Positions 23,099 through 36,107 of a DNA stretch of 64,000 nucleotides are shown here, piece by piece. This DNA is from Hemibagrus wyckioides. Lineage: Eukaryota > Chordata > Actinopteri > Siluriformes > Bagridae. How positions within the stretch are numbered: position 1 is the first letter of the stretch; each line of letters begins with the position of its first letter. The notes below the pieces were generated by a model, which saw nothing but the letters and a program-made list of their open reading frames with translations, was not told the origin of the DNA and searched no databases. The position numbers and the translations under genes are program-made. The DNA lies in assembly GCF_019097595.1 (NCBI RefSeq), contig NC_080713.1, positions 3,940,699-4,004,698 on the forward strand, written 5' to 3'.

Positions 23099-23515
23099 TA
23101 CACTGATCAGGCATAACATTCTGAGCACTGACAAGTGAACATTTTGTCCTCAAAGTTGATGTGTTAGAAGCAGGAAAAATGGACAAGCGTAAGGATTTGA
23201 GCGAGTTTGATGAAGGGCTAAATTGTGATGGTTAGACCACTGGATCAGAGCATCTCCAAAACTACAGCTCTTGTGGGGTGTTCCCGGTCTGCAGTGGTCA
23301 GTATCTATCAAAAGTGGTCCAAGGAAGGAACAGTGGTGAACTGGCGACAGGGTCATGGGTGGTCAAGGCTCACTGATGCACATGGGGAGCGAAGGCTGGT
23401 CTTTCTGATAGAAAGGTGTCAGAATACACAGTGCATGGCGGGTCAGAGCTGTTTTGGCATTGAAAGGGGGACCAACACCAATCATAAGGTCATAATATTA
23501 TGCCTGATCAGTGTA
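23099..23515 (+). mobile_element. Tc1-like element, family A, shortened left end
   Basis: Bordered by TA. The left sub-terminal region is shortened (TGAGCACTGACAAGTGAACATTTTG), and part of the second helix-turn-helix is lost ([13 protein letters not shown]). The right end is complete. It lies only about 150 bp from the oppositely oriented copy ending at 22950. Confidence 0.9.
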
Positions 23516-24220
23516 TTTTTTGTCTTTTCCATTCAATAGAGCGAAAACCAAAGGCTGGTGTGGGAACATCACTTCTTTAACTAATGAAGGCTGTTAGAGT
23601 CATTGTTTTCCCCAAAAATGAGTTCTAATAGTTGTTAAAAATTGCATTTTAGGTTCCTGAACGTTTGCACGACACAAATATCATTAATGTGGATTTGTAT
23701 AATTTTCCAGTACCAGTATTCAGCTCCACCTTCTTCACTCCCCCACATTAACCCCTGTCTTTATCTCTATTTCAGGGAGGAATTCATTATAAGCATGCTT
23801 AGATGACAAGTATGTTTTATTAGCCTGGTGTATCCGGTTACACAGTGTACACGTGATTTAGCAAACAGCAGACCGCTGCCTTTGAATGTCCAGTCTGAAA
23901 TGTCAAACAAAAACAAGACGAAAGTATACTTTGCTTTTAAAGACAGACAGATACATTTCACCAGAGTAATTTCTTACAGCTTATTAAGAAAATTAACTGC
24001 AGCTGATAATAGAAAACGTGTTTATTTTTGTAGTTTGTTCTTTTAAAATTTGTTTATTTTTTATTCCATTTTTCAAATGTTGTATTGCTCATGCTCTCAA
24101 TGGGACAATGAGACAGGAAATGAAGGCAGGAACACCTGTACGTATTTGAAGGTGAGTGCATGTTGTGATTCGTTTTTACCTCTAGGGGGAGCTCTAAGTC
24201 ACACACTGATGATGGTGTGC

Positions 24221-24768
24221 GACACTATGTTGTCAAAAGTTTTGGGACATCTGCCTTTCCATGCACATGAATGTAATATGGAGTTGCCCCGCCCTTTGCA
24301 GCTATAACAGCTTCAACTCTTCTGGGAAGGCTTTCCACAAGGTTTAGGAGTGTGTTTATGGGAATTTTTGACCATTCCTCTAGACAAGCATTGGTGAGGT
24401 CAGGCACTGATGTTGGACGAGAAGGTCTGGCTCGCAGTCTCCGCTCTAATTCATCCCAAAGGTGTTCTATCATGTTGAGGTCAGGACTCTGCACATGGCA
24501 GGCAAGTTCCTCCACACCAAACTCTCTCATCCATGTCTTTATGGACCTTGCTTTGGTCACTGGTGTGCAGTCATGTTGGAACAGGAAGGGGTCATCCCCA
24601 AACTGTTCCCACAAAGAGCATGAAATTGTCCAAAATGTCTTGGTATGAAGCTGAAGCATTAAGAGTTCCTTTCACTGGACCTAAGGGGCCGAGCCCAACC
24701 CCTGAAAAACAACATCTGAATTCAATGATTTGGAGGGGTGTCCCAAAACTTTTGGCAATATAAGTGTA
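24221..24768 (-). mobile_element. Tc1-like element, family B, longest open catalytic half
   Basis: The minus strand has a 144-codon open frame (24225-24659) running through the catalytic half: LFQHDCTPVTKARS, then SPDLNMIEHLWDEL with 34 residues between Asp and Glu, then LNLVESLPRRVEAVIAAKGG, ending inside the terminal repeat. There is no DNA-binding half and no first catalytic Asp. It is the best-preserved family B copy here. Confidence 0.92.
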
Positions 24769-25960
24769 TCTATGTTGGAAGAGAAAAATAAACTAAAAAG
24801 GAAATCTAAATAGAAATAAATGTGCCTCATTTTCATTTGAATGATTATTTTTCCTGTCGCCTGAGTGAGAAATACATTTGTACGGTTAAAAAAATAAAAA
24901 TCAAATATAGCAGAAGATATGGGACCTTTTTTAAGAGATCATTTGCTTGCATTTATTTTAAATGTTCTATAAGAGGTGTCATTATTTTCCCCAAAAATTA
25001 GTCCTAATAGTTGTTAAAATTATTAGAATTGCTTTTTAGGATACTAACCATTTGCATGACACAATTAATTAACATGCATTTATATAATATTCCTGTATAC
25101 ACTTGAAGAAATAAGCAAGCATTAAGCTTTTAAATGTAAAATTGTCAATAATTCTGAATAACAACCTCTGAAAATAGATTAATTGGAACAAAAACATGTT
25201 TCAGAAATGATTGTGTTTTGAATTATTTATTCTCCAGTCTCCAGCTAGGGAAGTTGAGTAGCATAGCCATTTCTTTTTTTACTTTCTAAATTCTTGCAAT
25301 AATTGCAGGAAATCTTAAGAACGGAAACAAGTCAGACATCTGAATCTATGCATTATGTGTCCGTTAAACAAATGGATAGCACCCAGAAATATTATAACCA
25401 TTCCAAAAAAAAATAAATTTCTCCTCATTCTGGCACTGTAAATGCTAGTTATCTGTTGGAGGCGTGCCTTGGCCTTTAAATGTCATTGATTTTCTTGCCC
25501 TTAACAAGCCCTCACTCCAGTCAGTATGAACTCATGAGTCACAAGCCACAGCAGGGAGACTAATTAACTAAACTTTAAGCCTTGGGCAGAAATGATTTCT
25601 TCTCTTAGGTTGCTATCCGGGTCACTACAGACTTTATACGACAAAATCGAGTGCAGAATGCAACCTGTTTCTTGTGGAAAATATGAATAATGCATTCAAG
25701 TCGTGCTCAAAGAGGACAGAACTCGTCGGAAGGGACTCATCGAACCATAATGAAAGAAAAAAGTGCCGCCATTTCAATATATTTATTTACTTTTTTGTGC
25801 TTGAGTACCTTTTGTATATATAGAATATTTCATTTATTCTTCGAATACATTTTGTACTTTCGAATATGTTTGTATATATAGATTACTTCATTTCTATTTC
25901 ATTTCTATTTATTTTTCTTGTAATCCGAACTACTATACTACTATTTACTATTTATAACTT
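24769..25960. other. Intergenic; includes a repeat-free block at 25430-25625
   Basis: No gene seen. The segment 25430-25625 is less AT-biased than its flanks and contains paired homeodomain-like sites (TTAACTAA, ACTAATTAACTAAAC) and no repeat recognised elsewhere in the window. It is a candidate conserved non-coding element, which cannot be confirmed without other genomes. Confidence 0.3.
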
Positions 25961-25964
25961 TACT

Positions 25965-26071
25965 ACTATAAACTACTATTACTACTACTACTACTACTAC
26001 TACTATAGTTGCTACTATTACTATTACTACTACTAGTACTACATCTACTGCTGCTACTTCTATTAAAGCTG

Positions 26072-26111
<40 letters not shown>

Positions 26112-26425
26112 AAGTACTAGTACTACTACATCTGCTGCAACTTCTATTATAGTTGCTACTATTGCTATTACTACTACTACATCTACTACTACTATTTCTA
26201 CTATAGTTGCTATTATTTCTACTAGTATTACTACTATTACTACTACTACTTCTAATACTACTACTGCTACTACTTCTACATCTACTGCTGCTACTTCTAC
26301 TATAGTTGCTATTACTACTACTATAACATCTACTACTGCTATTTTGACCTTTACTATTATTACCAGCACTTCTACTACTATGACCGCTATCACTGCCACT
26401 ACTACTATTACTGCTACTCATCTCC
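25965..26425. repeat. (TAC)n trinucleotide minisatellite with higher-order phrases
   Basis: About 460 bp of imperfect ACT/TAC triplets. The phrase CTTCTAYTATAGTTGCTA recurs at about 26002, 26148, 26201 and 26296, so longer units of 50-140 bp were duplicated. Poly-Val and poly-Ser frames on the minus strand are artefacts. Confidence 0.9.
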
Positions 26426-26439
26426 AAATACTGATCCAT

Positions 26440-27632
26440 TATTTTTATCGCATTTTCAGTGGATCACTGAAGTGCTTGTGTCCCATTACTGAGGAAGTGC
26501 TCCTCACTCTGTCCAAGTTTCCCTCAATGAGCACTCTAAAGAGTCTTTGATGCCTGAACGCCGCTCGCCTCTGCTGGAGGGAAGATAGGTGCTTGATGCT
26601 GTAACCATGGCGATCACTCAATCCCTCATCTCAGAGCACTCGGGAAATCAGATATTAAAATGGCCTTAAGCAAAGAAGAAGTGAAGCAAAGAAGAGTGTG
26701 TGAAATGAAATAAATATATAAATGGCATGATAAATAATTAACCCCCCCCCCCTCTTCATTTTAACGATGCTAAAGATCATATTGGTTCCACAACTACTTT
26801 TAGTTTATTATTTCAGATACTTTATTCAACTTTAAGTCGTTCCGAGTCCTTTTTATTATACATCCAAAGTGGTTTAAACATAATCTTCATGTCGCTGACA
26901 ATTATTGTGATAAATAACAAAAGAATTTATCCAAATATATAATAAAAAAAAACATAACCACACTCAGCTTAGCCTGAATTGTTAATGCTAGCAAAAACGC
27001 CCATCTCGATCTATTATGCTAAAGAAGCACTGAAATGTTAAATCTACTACTTCTGAAGATCTTTTTTGTTGTCCTTAACAATTCAGTAATACTTTAAAAG
27101 TAAAATAAAAAAGAATTTACCTCAGGTTAGTGTTTTAATGCTAGCTATTTAGCTCAAGCTGTCATCAGCATTAATGTTTGTCTCAGCTGCCTGAATGTGA
27201 ATCTGTTTTATTTTGACACTTGATGGGATATGGGCTGCAAAAGGCCTCAGGTCTCGAGTAATTATGTTATATTTATGTTAAATATGTACATAAGTGTCGA
27301 ATATATTAACTTTTTCTGTGAGGGAAATCTTTTTTAGTTGCCTTTAACAATGAAGTAATACATCTTGGAATAAAATATACTCAGAAAATTACGTCAGGTC
27401 AGCTTCACCCGCTATTTGTTTTCACTAGCTATTTAGCTAAATCTGTGTATCTTGACAGTATTCAGAGCTAAAATTTAGTGGTTTTGCTTGGAAGGTTTAT
27501 GACATTCGAGTGATTAAGATATTTGAATGTGAAAATATTTTATTTAGTCCTGTGGTCATTTTGTCTCATGAGGGAAAAGAAGTGCAACCATGCTTCGTGA
27601 AATGTTTAGTTGTCATTAAGGATGAAGTAATA
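26440..27632. other. Intergenic, no gene seen
   Basis: Mostly AT-rich. The part at 26450-26700 is more balanced in composition and repeat-free. Three stretches at about 26990, 27140 and 27420 contain GCTA-rich phrases but no frame of interest. Confidence 0.4.
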
Positions 27633-28172
27633 TACACCGATCAGGCATAACATTATGACCACCTGCTTAATATTGTGTTGGTCCCCCTTTTCCTACCAAA
27701 ACAGCCCTGACCCGTCCTGCACTGTGTATTCTGACACCTTTCTATCAGAACCAGCATTAACTTCTTCAGCAATCTGAGCAACAGTAGCTCGTCTGTTGGA
27801 TCGGATCACACGGGCCAGCCTTCTCTCCCCACATGCATCAGTGAGCCTTGACCTGCCCATGACCCTGTGGCCGGTTCACCACTGTTCCTTCCTTGGACCA
27901 CTTTTGATAGATACTGACCACTGCAGAACGGGAACACCCCACAAGAGCTGCAGTTTTGGAGATGCTCTGATCCAGTGGTCTAGCCATCACAATTTGTCCT
28001 TTCGTCAAACTCAAATCCTTACGCTTGCCCATTTTTCCTGCTTCTAACACATCAACTTTGAGGACAAAATGTTGACTTGCTGCCTAATATATCCCACCCA
28101 CTAACAGGTGCCATGATGAGGAGATCATCAGTCTAATTCACTTCACCTCTAACTGCTCAGAATATTCTATAA
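27633..28172 (-). mobile_element. Tc1-like element, family A, eroded right end
   Basis: The left end ACACCGATCAGGCATAACATT is intact. The right end is degraded (CTGCTCAGAATATTCTATAA instead of the inverted repeat). The minus strand keeps the first helix-turn-helix ([17 protein letters not shown]) and a frameshifted second one. Confidence 0.88.
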
Positions 28173-30975
28173 ACAATTGTTCCCTTATCATCATTACTTT
28201 TTTTTAATCTACTAAGGCCAAAAACATAATTTTTCATGTTACTGAGGCACTGCAAAAAACATTTTTTCTTCACGCTTTGTCCTGTAGACTTCCCAGTGTC
28301 AGAAAACGTACAGAAAACGCGGTGAAACTGGTGACGCCTTACAAAAATGTGAAATAAACATGTCCTTACACAAAATGTTTATATCTACCGGGATAATATG
28401 AACAGCTCAACACATTTTATTTGCTTATTATTAGCATTTGCTTGTGTGTGAAGTACTTTTAACTCAGTTGTTGTAGAAAATTCATCAACACCTCCTGAAT
28501 TTGAATTAGCTGAGTATTAAATTACCTTACGTAAATGTAAGGAAATTAAAAATCAGCAGTTCTCTGGTCGTTTTTTACTTGGATTTATACCTCGATAAAG
28601 GCTACTCGCAGGTCCATAATACACATAAAGAATCTCTAACATGCATGAAGCGTAATATTAGACGTCCAGACAAGACAAGAGATTTGTTTAAATTATTTAT
28701 TGATATAAATATATTCAATTGTATGTACACTATTTCAACATGAATATGCATTATGTACAGATTCACTATACAGTTGTTGCGTTTACAGTGTGCGGACATA
28801 TGCCTAGAGTCAAACCCGGGTTACAGTCTAAAGTGGGCCTTTTGTAGAAGTGAGGCACAACTAAGGAACAGGAGAAGTCTGAAATGCTGCTTTCTGTAAA
28901 GACTAGCAGGCTAACACTGGTCAGCTGAAGTGGACGGCTGTACTTTTTTTCAGCTGCAAGTATTGCGTTTGAGCCTAATGGGAGATCTGTTAGGCCTGGA
29001 AATGTTGTTCTATTCAATTACGAGCCTGTTTTTGTGACGCTAGGTGTCCAGAGCTGGGGTGTCAAAGCAGAGACCAGTCTTGTCAGGAGGTAACATTTAA
29101 CAGTATTTGGTCACTTCCCCTTTAAAAAATTTCCCTTACCGCATTGTCCTGACCAATGTTTAAAGCAAAAGATCTAGATATGAAACTTTTATGATATGAA
29201 AACTTTTTTAGATTTTAAAACAAATTATTCTCAGGTAGCCAGATATCATGCCATGATGTATTTTTTATGAGCAAACATTTTTCTTAGCCTAGAAATCTTT
29301 AAACCTGATTACTGTTTTTAAACGTTTTCTATCAAATAGAAAAATAAAGCATAATTAAACACACTCTTCGGACAAAAATTGCTTAAAATAAAAACCTTTG
29401 GGTGTAAGCAGTGGATAATAAAAACTTTCTTATAATTGATTTTAAAGCTTTAGTAAGAAAGCTAGCCTATTTTTGTGGAGCAATATAAGAATAAATAAGA
29501 ACTCAGGGTCATATAAAAATCAGCTAATGATAAAATGTGCTAATATGTCATTCTTTATTAGCGAGCTAAAACAACTTGCATGTATTTTATGATGAAGTCC
29601 ACAGAATTTCCATCTTTTAACACTTACTTACACAAGACACAGTAGAGTAAACCTATCATTTTGGAAATATTGTTTAATTTGTAATGAATCACAGTGTGTT
29701 TTTTGTATGTTTGTTCTGTTTGTGTATTTACAGTGTAGAGCTTTCAGGTCAAATGCAGTTAAGTGAAAAGCAGTTGATGTGTATTTTTGGTCCCTAATCT
29801 GAATTATTTTGGTCCAGCTCACTTAAAACGTGTTTGACACCCCTGGGCTTTGACATTTATGCATAAGACGCCAGACGTCTATGTGAATCTACCAGAATTT
29901 AATACGGATTTATCTCCACTGATCTGGTTCAGGTGAAACTAACAGGATTAGATTCTCCTAATCGGTGTACATCCAGCTGAGCTGAAACAATTCCAACCGG
30001 TTTCTTTAAGGACGAAAATGTGCTTTCTCAATTTTGCTGTATACGTAATGTCCACAGCGAAAAGTTGTCCAGTCCTTTTTTGTAAACACTGATCTTGGTC
30101 TGATTCGATGCTATTACACTCACAAAAATGACCACTAAATCCACCACATCCTCTCAGTTTTGCGTACTAATCCTCTGTAACTTAGACTGTTAAAAAAACT
30201 GGCTGTAAAACATATTTACAGTGACGTACTGTGATATGTTATAGAGTATAAGATAACACAGGATCCAGTACATATGCTCATGATAGTTGATGCAACAATT
30301 CATATAGGATTCATCTAAGCTGAAGGTTAATTGTCTCACTTAAGTACCAAAAAACTTCAAGTTCAAAACACTACAAGGATTTGAACTCATTTGTCAGACA
30401 CCCTTATCTAGAGCAACTTAGAGTTTATCTCAATTTACACAACTAAGCAATTGATAGTTAAGGGCCTTGCTCAGGGGCCCAGCAGTGGCAGGTTGGTGAA
30501 CCTGGGACTCAAACTGACAACCTTCTGATGCTTCCACATTCCCTCAACACCCAACCTTCTGATGTTTAACTCAAAGCTGTAACCACTGAACCACCTCTGA
30601 ATTAATCTGCACTAAATATACACCAAATCAACTAAAGCCAGCTGAGCTTAAAGCTTTGAGTTACAGATTAGAAGCCTGTGTGTTCAAATCCCATCCTGAG
30701 TCCATCGTAAGTCGGCGAGCATCATCCGAATGAGCAAAATGTATTAAACTAAATGGATTATGTGTTATTTTATACAGCGTAATTCGTTACAGTGCTTGTT
30801 TTACAGTCGTTTACTGTCGATTTAACAGTACTAACCAACAATTTACTCTAAAGTTTACAGCCATTTTTTTTACAGTCTTGTTGTGTCCCATGGATTCATT
30901 ATAACACAAAAGCAATCAGCCTCTGATTCAAAAAACACTGCTACAGGGTGTGCTTTTCAGTTTTTTACACACACA

Positions 30976-31013
<38 letters not shown>

Positions 31014-31112
31014 AAACTCTGCCAGGTGAATATGTAGGCTAGAATAAATCCTGTAGGTTACTGTTTTTTTGTTTTTGTTTGTTTTTTGTGACAATCCTAA
31101 TAAGATCCTGTT
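28173..31112. other. Intergenic and rgs9bp downstream region
   Basis: No coding sequence recognised over about 2.9 kb. Contents: a possible hAT-like pair of ends (29049 and 29845), a retroposon copy at 30395-30620 and a (CA)n run at 30967-31012. The part nearest 31112 should contain the rgs9bp 3' UTR. Confidence 0.4.
30395..30620 (-). mobile_element. SINE-like retroposon, reverse orientation
   Basis: The start CAGACACCCTTATCTAGAGCAACTTA is the inverse of a very common teleost SINE tail. It is followed by AAGGGCCTTGCTCAGGGGCCCAGCAGTGGCA and, at the far end, by a run that reads as a tRNA-like head on the minus strand (TGAACCACCTCTGAA on +). Degenerate copy. Confidence 0.7.
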
Positions 31113-31841
31113 TCAAAGATTGACGACCAGATATCCCAGAATGCCTGCAATGAGTAAAACCACAGTGAAAATGATGCCCGCAAAGATCCTCATGACACCA
31201 GCTTCACCTTCGCCCCCATCTTTGGGCTCCTCGTCGCAGATGGAAATGACTCCGACGGATGAGTTTCCCACGCTCACAGTGGACTTGAGTTCAGCACCCG
31301 CTTCCAGCTTGGCCTCCACCGCCCACGGCGCCACCTGCACCTTCATCTCCATCTCCTCCATCATCTGATCGAGCTGAGCGATCTCGGCCTCCAGGTCTTT
31401 GAGATCGGTGGTATCGATGCCGGCGTCCGCTTCGTACTTTAGGTTCTGCATGCTCATAGCCCGAGCTGCCACCGTGGCTGTGCTCCCGGTCATGCCGGTT
31501 TGGATGAAGTGGCGCGTGGGCACCTTAATCGGGAAATCCTGCCCGATCTCCAGCGACCTCCTCATGTCCACCTCGAGGATCTCCATGCTGCTTGTGAAGA
31601 GCACCCACAGGCGCTCGTACTCGGCGCGATCGTCGTTACTGATGCTCTTGTCTTTCAGCAGCGCGGTCAGCCTTGTCCGGTTGGCCGCGGCCAGCTCCTG
31701 CGCTTTCCTCCGCGTCTTTTTCAGCTCTTCGCGCAGGTTTTGCGAGTCCGACGTGCTCCCTAAAGCGGACACCAAGTGCCGGTAGCAGGCGGTCACCTTG
31801 TTTAAAGCGTCCAGCATGGTTTTGCACTCGTCCTTGCCCAT
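31113..31841 (-). CDS. rgs9bp: RGS9-binding protein (R9AP), single exon, complete
   Basis: R9AP anchors the RGS9-1/G-beta-5 GTPase-accelerating complex to photoreceptor membranes and is needed to switch off transducin quickly. The protein has 242 residues, close to the 235 of the human protein, in one uninterrupted exon as in mammals. The N-terminus [20 protein letters not shown] and the stretch [20 protein letters not shown] are characteristic. The central part is predicted helical ([20 protein letters not shown]) in the syntaxin-like manner of the family. The last 24 residues hold one hydrophobic membrane anchor ([20 protein letters not shown]), giving a tail-anchored protein. The ATG lies in a good context (CAAACATGG). 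Neighbours on both sides are non-coding for several kilobases. Confidence 0.95.
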   Translation of the reverse strand: MGKDECKTMLDALNKVTACYRHLVSALGSTSDSQNLREELKKTRRKAQELAAANRTRLTALLKDKSISNDDRAEYERLWVLFTSSMEILEVDMRRSLEIGQDFPIKVPTRHFIQTGMTGSTATVAARAMSMQNLKYEADAGIDTTDLKDLEAEIAQLDQMMEEMEMKVQVAPWAVEAKLEAGAELKSTVSVGNSSVGVISICDEEPKDGGEGEAGVMRIFAGIIFTVVLLIAGILGYLVVNL

Positions 31842-32856
31842 GTTTGTGGAGGAAAATGAAGAAAAAGTTGGTGATGTGTCGGGTGTAAACCTGCGCCGCG
31901 CTCGTGCTCAGTTTCCACGGCAGCGCCTCAGCAGCCACGCAGATCCACGCATCGCTCTCGCCCCGGTCAGTTTCTCTCCAGCCATCTTTCTCCTCTTGTT
32001 CCTGGCGAGACAGCACACAGGCTTAACAATAAACGGATCTGTAAACAGCTTTACTTTTGCCCTCGGAGATTAAAGTCGGCGTCAGTGGCCTACACCACAC
32101 CATACACTACACACTGTACTATACACTACAGTGTGCCACGGCGGTTACGCGTTACACCTTAACGCCCAAAACTTCAATGTTTTTCAGCGTCATAAATATA
32201 TCCTGAACAACACCTGGCTCATAATCCTTTAAAACACACACACGCAACGTGTCCACAGCTGCTCACAAAAGGTCTCACATCCTCGTAAAATCCTTTTGAT
32301 GGACACAAAAATACACAAGAAACCATCCGCGAATCCGCAATACACCTCCTTTGCGCTTGTTCTGTTTTCTCAAATCGTTCATATGATCGCTTACAGTCTT
32401 TATTCCCCTCTTTGTTTTGTTTTTTTTTTTCCCCCAGCCAGGGAGATGATGCTCACTTCCCAGCCGCTGTCCATTAAATACCGCTAGAAGCTCACGTGGA
32501 CGCGCATCACCGACACAACCAGTCAATCTCGCGTTCACGAGGCTCCCGGAAAAAAAATAACCCTGGGATACTCAAAGCTGATTGGTTGGCCGACACTATT
32601 GTGTTTACACACGCACGGTGATTGGCTGGAGCGCATGTCAGTCAAACGCGTAAACTCGACAACTGTTGGAGTGTGCGCAAATTTCAGAGAAGAAAAAACT
32701 GTGATTATTTCTGATAACACTTTATTTATGTAGAATATTACCGAGAAACTAATTCCAGAAAATAAAATGTAAGAAAAAAAGTCGCAAATAATGGTTATGT
32801 TTAAAGCAGACTTACATTTCTACTGCAAAATTATTTTTAAAAATTAATTAATTATT

Positions 32857-32903
<47 letters not shown>

Positions 32904-33327
32904 TTTGTTTATTTATTAATTATAAAATAATTTTAAATAAAAGTACACATATATCAATATTTTTAATAATTCCTTAAAAAGGTCTAGGTATGAAATAATG
33001 ATATGATTTTTTTTTTTACTATATGAAGTATTCAGAATTTTTTTATCTTTCAAATAATTATTTTTTTTGTAATAATGCTAACATATCCTTAGCAAACAAA
33101 ACAAAGCTTCATGATCAGTATGTGTTTGTTGTCTATACACCAAGAAATGTTATGAATATGAACAATTATGCAAATTGTAAATTATCACACAGAATAATGT
33201 CCGTTTCATTAGCTAAGAAAAATTAGTCAAGCTAGTAAATTAGTAAAGTAACTAAAGCTAATTCTGGTTAACTGAACGTCATATTGATTGTTTATGTGTG
33301 AAGGCAAGACAAAGCATATTGTTTACA
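31842..33327 (-). other. rgs9bp upstream region, then AT-rich intergenic DNA
   Basis: 31842-32060 is CG-rich and probably the 5' UTR and core promoter. 32490-32700 holds more CpG and a CACGTG E-box at 32493. From 32760 on the sequence is AT-rich with an (ATTT)n run at about 32850-32910. No coding sequence seen. Confidence 0.4.
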
Positions 33328-33866
<539 letters not shown>

Positions 33867-34129
33867 TTCTATTTTATAAAACTATATTATAAATCATATC
33901 AAATCTTAGTTTAAATTGTGACATTTGCGTTTTATGCATTTTTCATTTTAAAGGCAAGGAAATATAATTACAAGGTAATTAGCGAATTATTGAATTCCTC
34001 AAACCTCATTTTTCCGAAAGTCTTAATTAATCACATTACACAACTTATGATCTTTCCATGGAATTAGACAGACTGCCTGTTTCATTAATCAGTGTTTTTA
34101 ATCTCTGCATGTTTTCATGGACATGTTAG

Positions 34130-34480
34130 TGTTGTTAAGTTTTAACCCATAGCACCTTTTCCTAATGAGCTCGGGGTGGCACAGTTCTCTGGTAACAATT
34201 AAAGTCATGATGACTAAGAGCCAGCATCTGCTGGGACACCCTGAAGGTTTACTGCATGCAGGGGAAAGAGCTCCACATTAACCTGCTGTGCTCATGCAGA
34301 ACAGGATGCCATCCCAACTATGGCTCCATGGGGAGAAAAACAGCATGTCCCTGCAGGCCCCTGCCTGAGCCAGCTTCCTAAAGCACATTTGCCAGCTGTG
34401 GCACCCCGGCAGCACGGCCTTCCCAAATCTGAAAGGATTAAAATGACTATAGAGGAAGATTAGGTTCAGGGCTGATTATA
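34130..34480. promoter_or_regulatory. Candidate conserved non-coding element
   Basis: About 350 bp with balanced base composition and no resemblance to any repeat in this window, embedded in AT-rich DNA. It is free of long frames but rich in motif-like words (CAGCTG, CATGCAGGGG, GAGCTC). This is the look of a conserved enhancer; conservation itself cannot be seen from one sequence. Confidence 0.3.
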
Positions 34481-34554
34481 ACCTAAAGTCTTTGCTTAGC
34501 GTTCGTGGTGTTCACAATCATACAGGAATTATTTACTATAACTGTAAAGGAAAG

Positions 34555-34686
34555 CTGTGATGGACTGGTGACCTGTCCAGGGTGTACCCCTGCCTTTCTC
34601 CCAATGTGTGCTGGGACAGGCTCCAGCAGATCCCCATGACCCTAATTAGTAGGAATAAAGTGGGTATAGAAAATGGATGGATGGAT
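34555..34686 (+). mobile_element. Retroposon 3' tail
   Basis: The phrase GATGGACTGGTGACCTGTCC, then CAGGCTCCAGCAGATCCCCATGACC, then GTGGGTATAGAAAATGGATGGATGG is the 3' end of a widespread teleost SINE/LINE family. The body of the element is absent. Confidence 0.8.
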
Positions 34687-35289
34687 AAAAGGAAAGGTGA
34701 GTCATTTCCCAGAGGGCTGAATATCAGCAATGACTCTGATACGTCTCAAAAATAAAGGTCTTTGTCTTTAGGGTGTGGTTCTATCAAGAACCTTTAACAT
34801 CGATGGAATGTTCCCAGTACAAAAATGTTTCTTTGTAGTGGGAAAAGGTTCTTTAGACTATAAAAATATTCTTGTGGCACTAAATAAAGGGGATTCTCTT
34901 AAGAACCATTTACTTAAAGGTTCCTTGGGGAACCAAAAATGGTCCTTAAGTGGTATCGAAGAAAAAATCTTTTCCTGATTCCTGGGATCATTATTTGTGT
35001 AGGAAGATGACAAAGTTGCATTTTAACCGTAATGTGAAACATATTATCACAAACTCATAAATAAATATTGCTAATGGTTTGTAGATTGAAACCTGCTAAC
35101 GATATTTCAGTATAAAATTTGCACATGTGAATCATAGATTGTCTAATTAAATGTTTTTATGCAGTATTTATTTAAAAAATAATTTAAACATAAATAGAAA
35201 ATAGAAAATAAATACTTTCAGAGCATATTAATTAATTAAATAATTTATAAATGTATTATTTTTATTTATGTATTTATTTATTTTGTATG

Positions 35290-35297
35290 TATTTATT

Positions 35298-35375
<78 letters not shown>
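35290..35375. repeat. (CTAT)n tetranucleotide microsatellite
   Basis: About 20 perfect CTAT units, bordered by TTTA-rich DNA on both sides. Confidence 0.96.
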
Positions 35376-35429
35376 TTATTTTTATGTATTTATTAACTTA
35401 ATTTATTTATTTATTATTTTATTATTATG

Positions 35430-35670
35430 TAGAGATCATGGTAGATTAGTAGTTAGGACTTTTGCCTCACACCTCCAGGGTTGAGGGAGTTTTTCGGTTC
35501 TCCTCATGCTTTGGTGGTTTCCTCCAGGTTCTCTGGTTTCCTCCTCCATTCCAAAGACATGTGTATTAGACTGATTTGCATCTCTAGCTCACCCCATAGT
35601 GTGACTTTGTGTATTTGTGCTCTGCCCATCCAGAGTGTCCTCCACCTTGTGCCCTGGGATAGGGTGATAT
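35430..35670 (+). mobile_element. tRNA-derived SINE, body of the GTTTCCTCC type
   Basis: The head TAGATTAGTAGTTAGGACTTTTGCCTCACACCTCCAGGGTT resembles A and B boxes. The body TCTGGTTTCCTCCTCCATTCCAAAGACATG and the TGCCCTGGGATAGGGTG end are the usual parts of this fish SINE. A more decayed copy of the same body lies at 40012-40120. Confidence 0.8.
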
Positions 35671-35939
35671 TTAAATATTCCAGGGATTCACCACAATACT
35701 GCACTGTTATTACTTAACAATTCTGTAAAAATATTCCTGTCATGTTCAGGACGAAAGCCTCAGCTAGCTTTCTCACTTTCTGACCTGCAGGAAGTAGGAG
35801 GATCTCACTGCCCGGCTCCTTGGGAAGCATAAACATTTATTCACGCTGCCTTATTAATGAACAGTTCAGATGTTTGCTCTGGTATCTGTACACAAACCTT
35901 GTGGTTTAAATGTGAAGGGGAAATCATGCACCTCTTACA

Positions 35940-36107
35940 GGATTTAAAGGATCTGCTGGTAACATCTTGGTGCCAGATACCACAGCACACCTTCAGTGAT
36001 CTAGTGGAGTCCATGCCTTGATGGGTCAGGGCTGTTTTGGCAGCAAAAGGGGGACCAACATAATATTAGGCAGGTGGTCATAATGTTATTTACACCTGAC
36101 TGGTGTA
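35940..36107 (+). mobile_element. Tc1-like element, family A, 3' terminal fragment
   Basis: This is the right-hand end only. It starts within the coding region for the C-terminus of the transposase (GGATCTGCTGGTAACATCTTGG, then CACACCTTCAGTGATCTAGTGG). It keeps the catalytic-half version of the 3' end, unlike most family A copies in this window. Confidence 0.8.

Noticed and set aside
25941..26439. Poly-Val and poly-Ser frames of about 155 codons
   Set aside because: Translations of a (TAC)n array.
31399..31888. Plus-strand frames opposite rgs9bp
   Set aside because: Shadows of the real minus-strand gene; they have no family resemblance.
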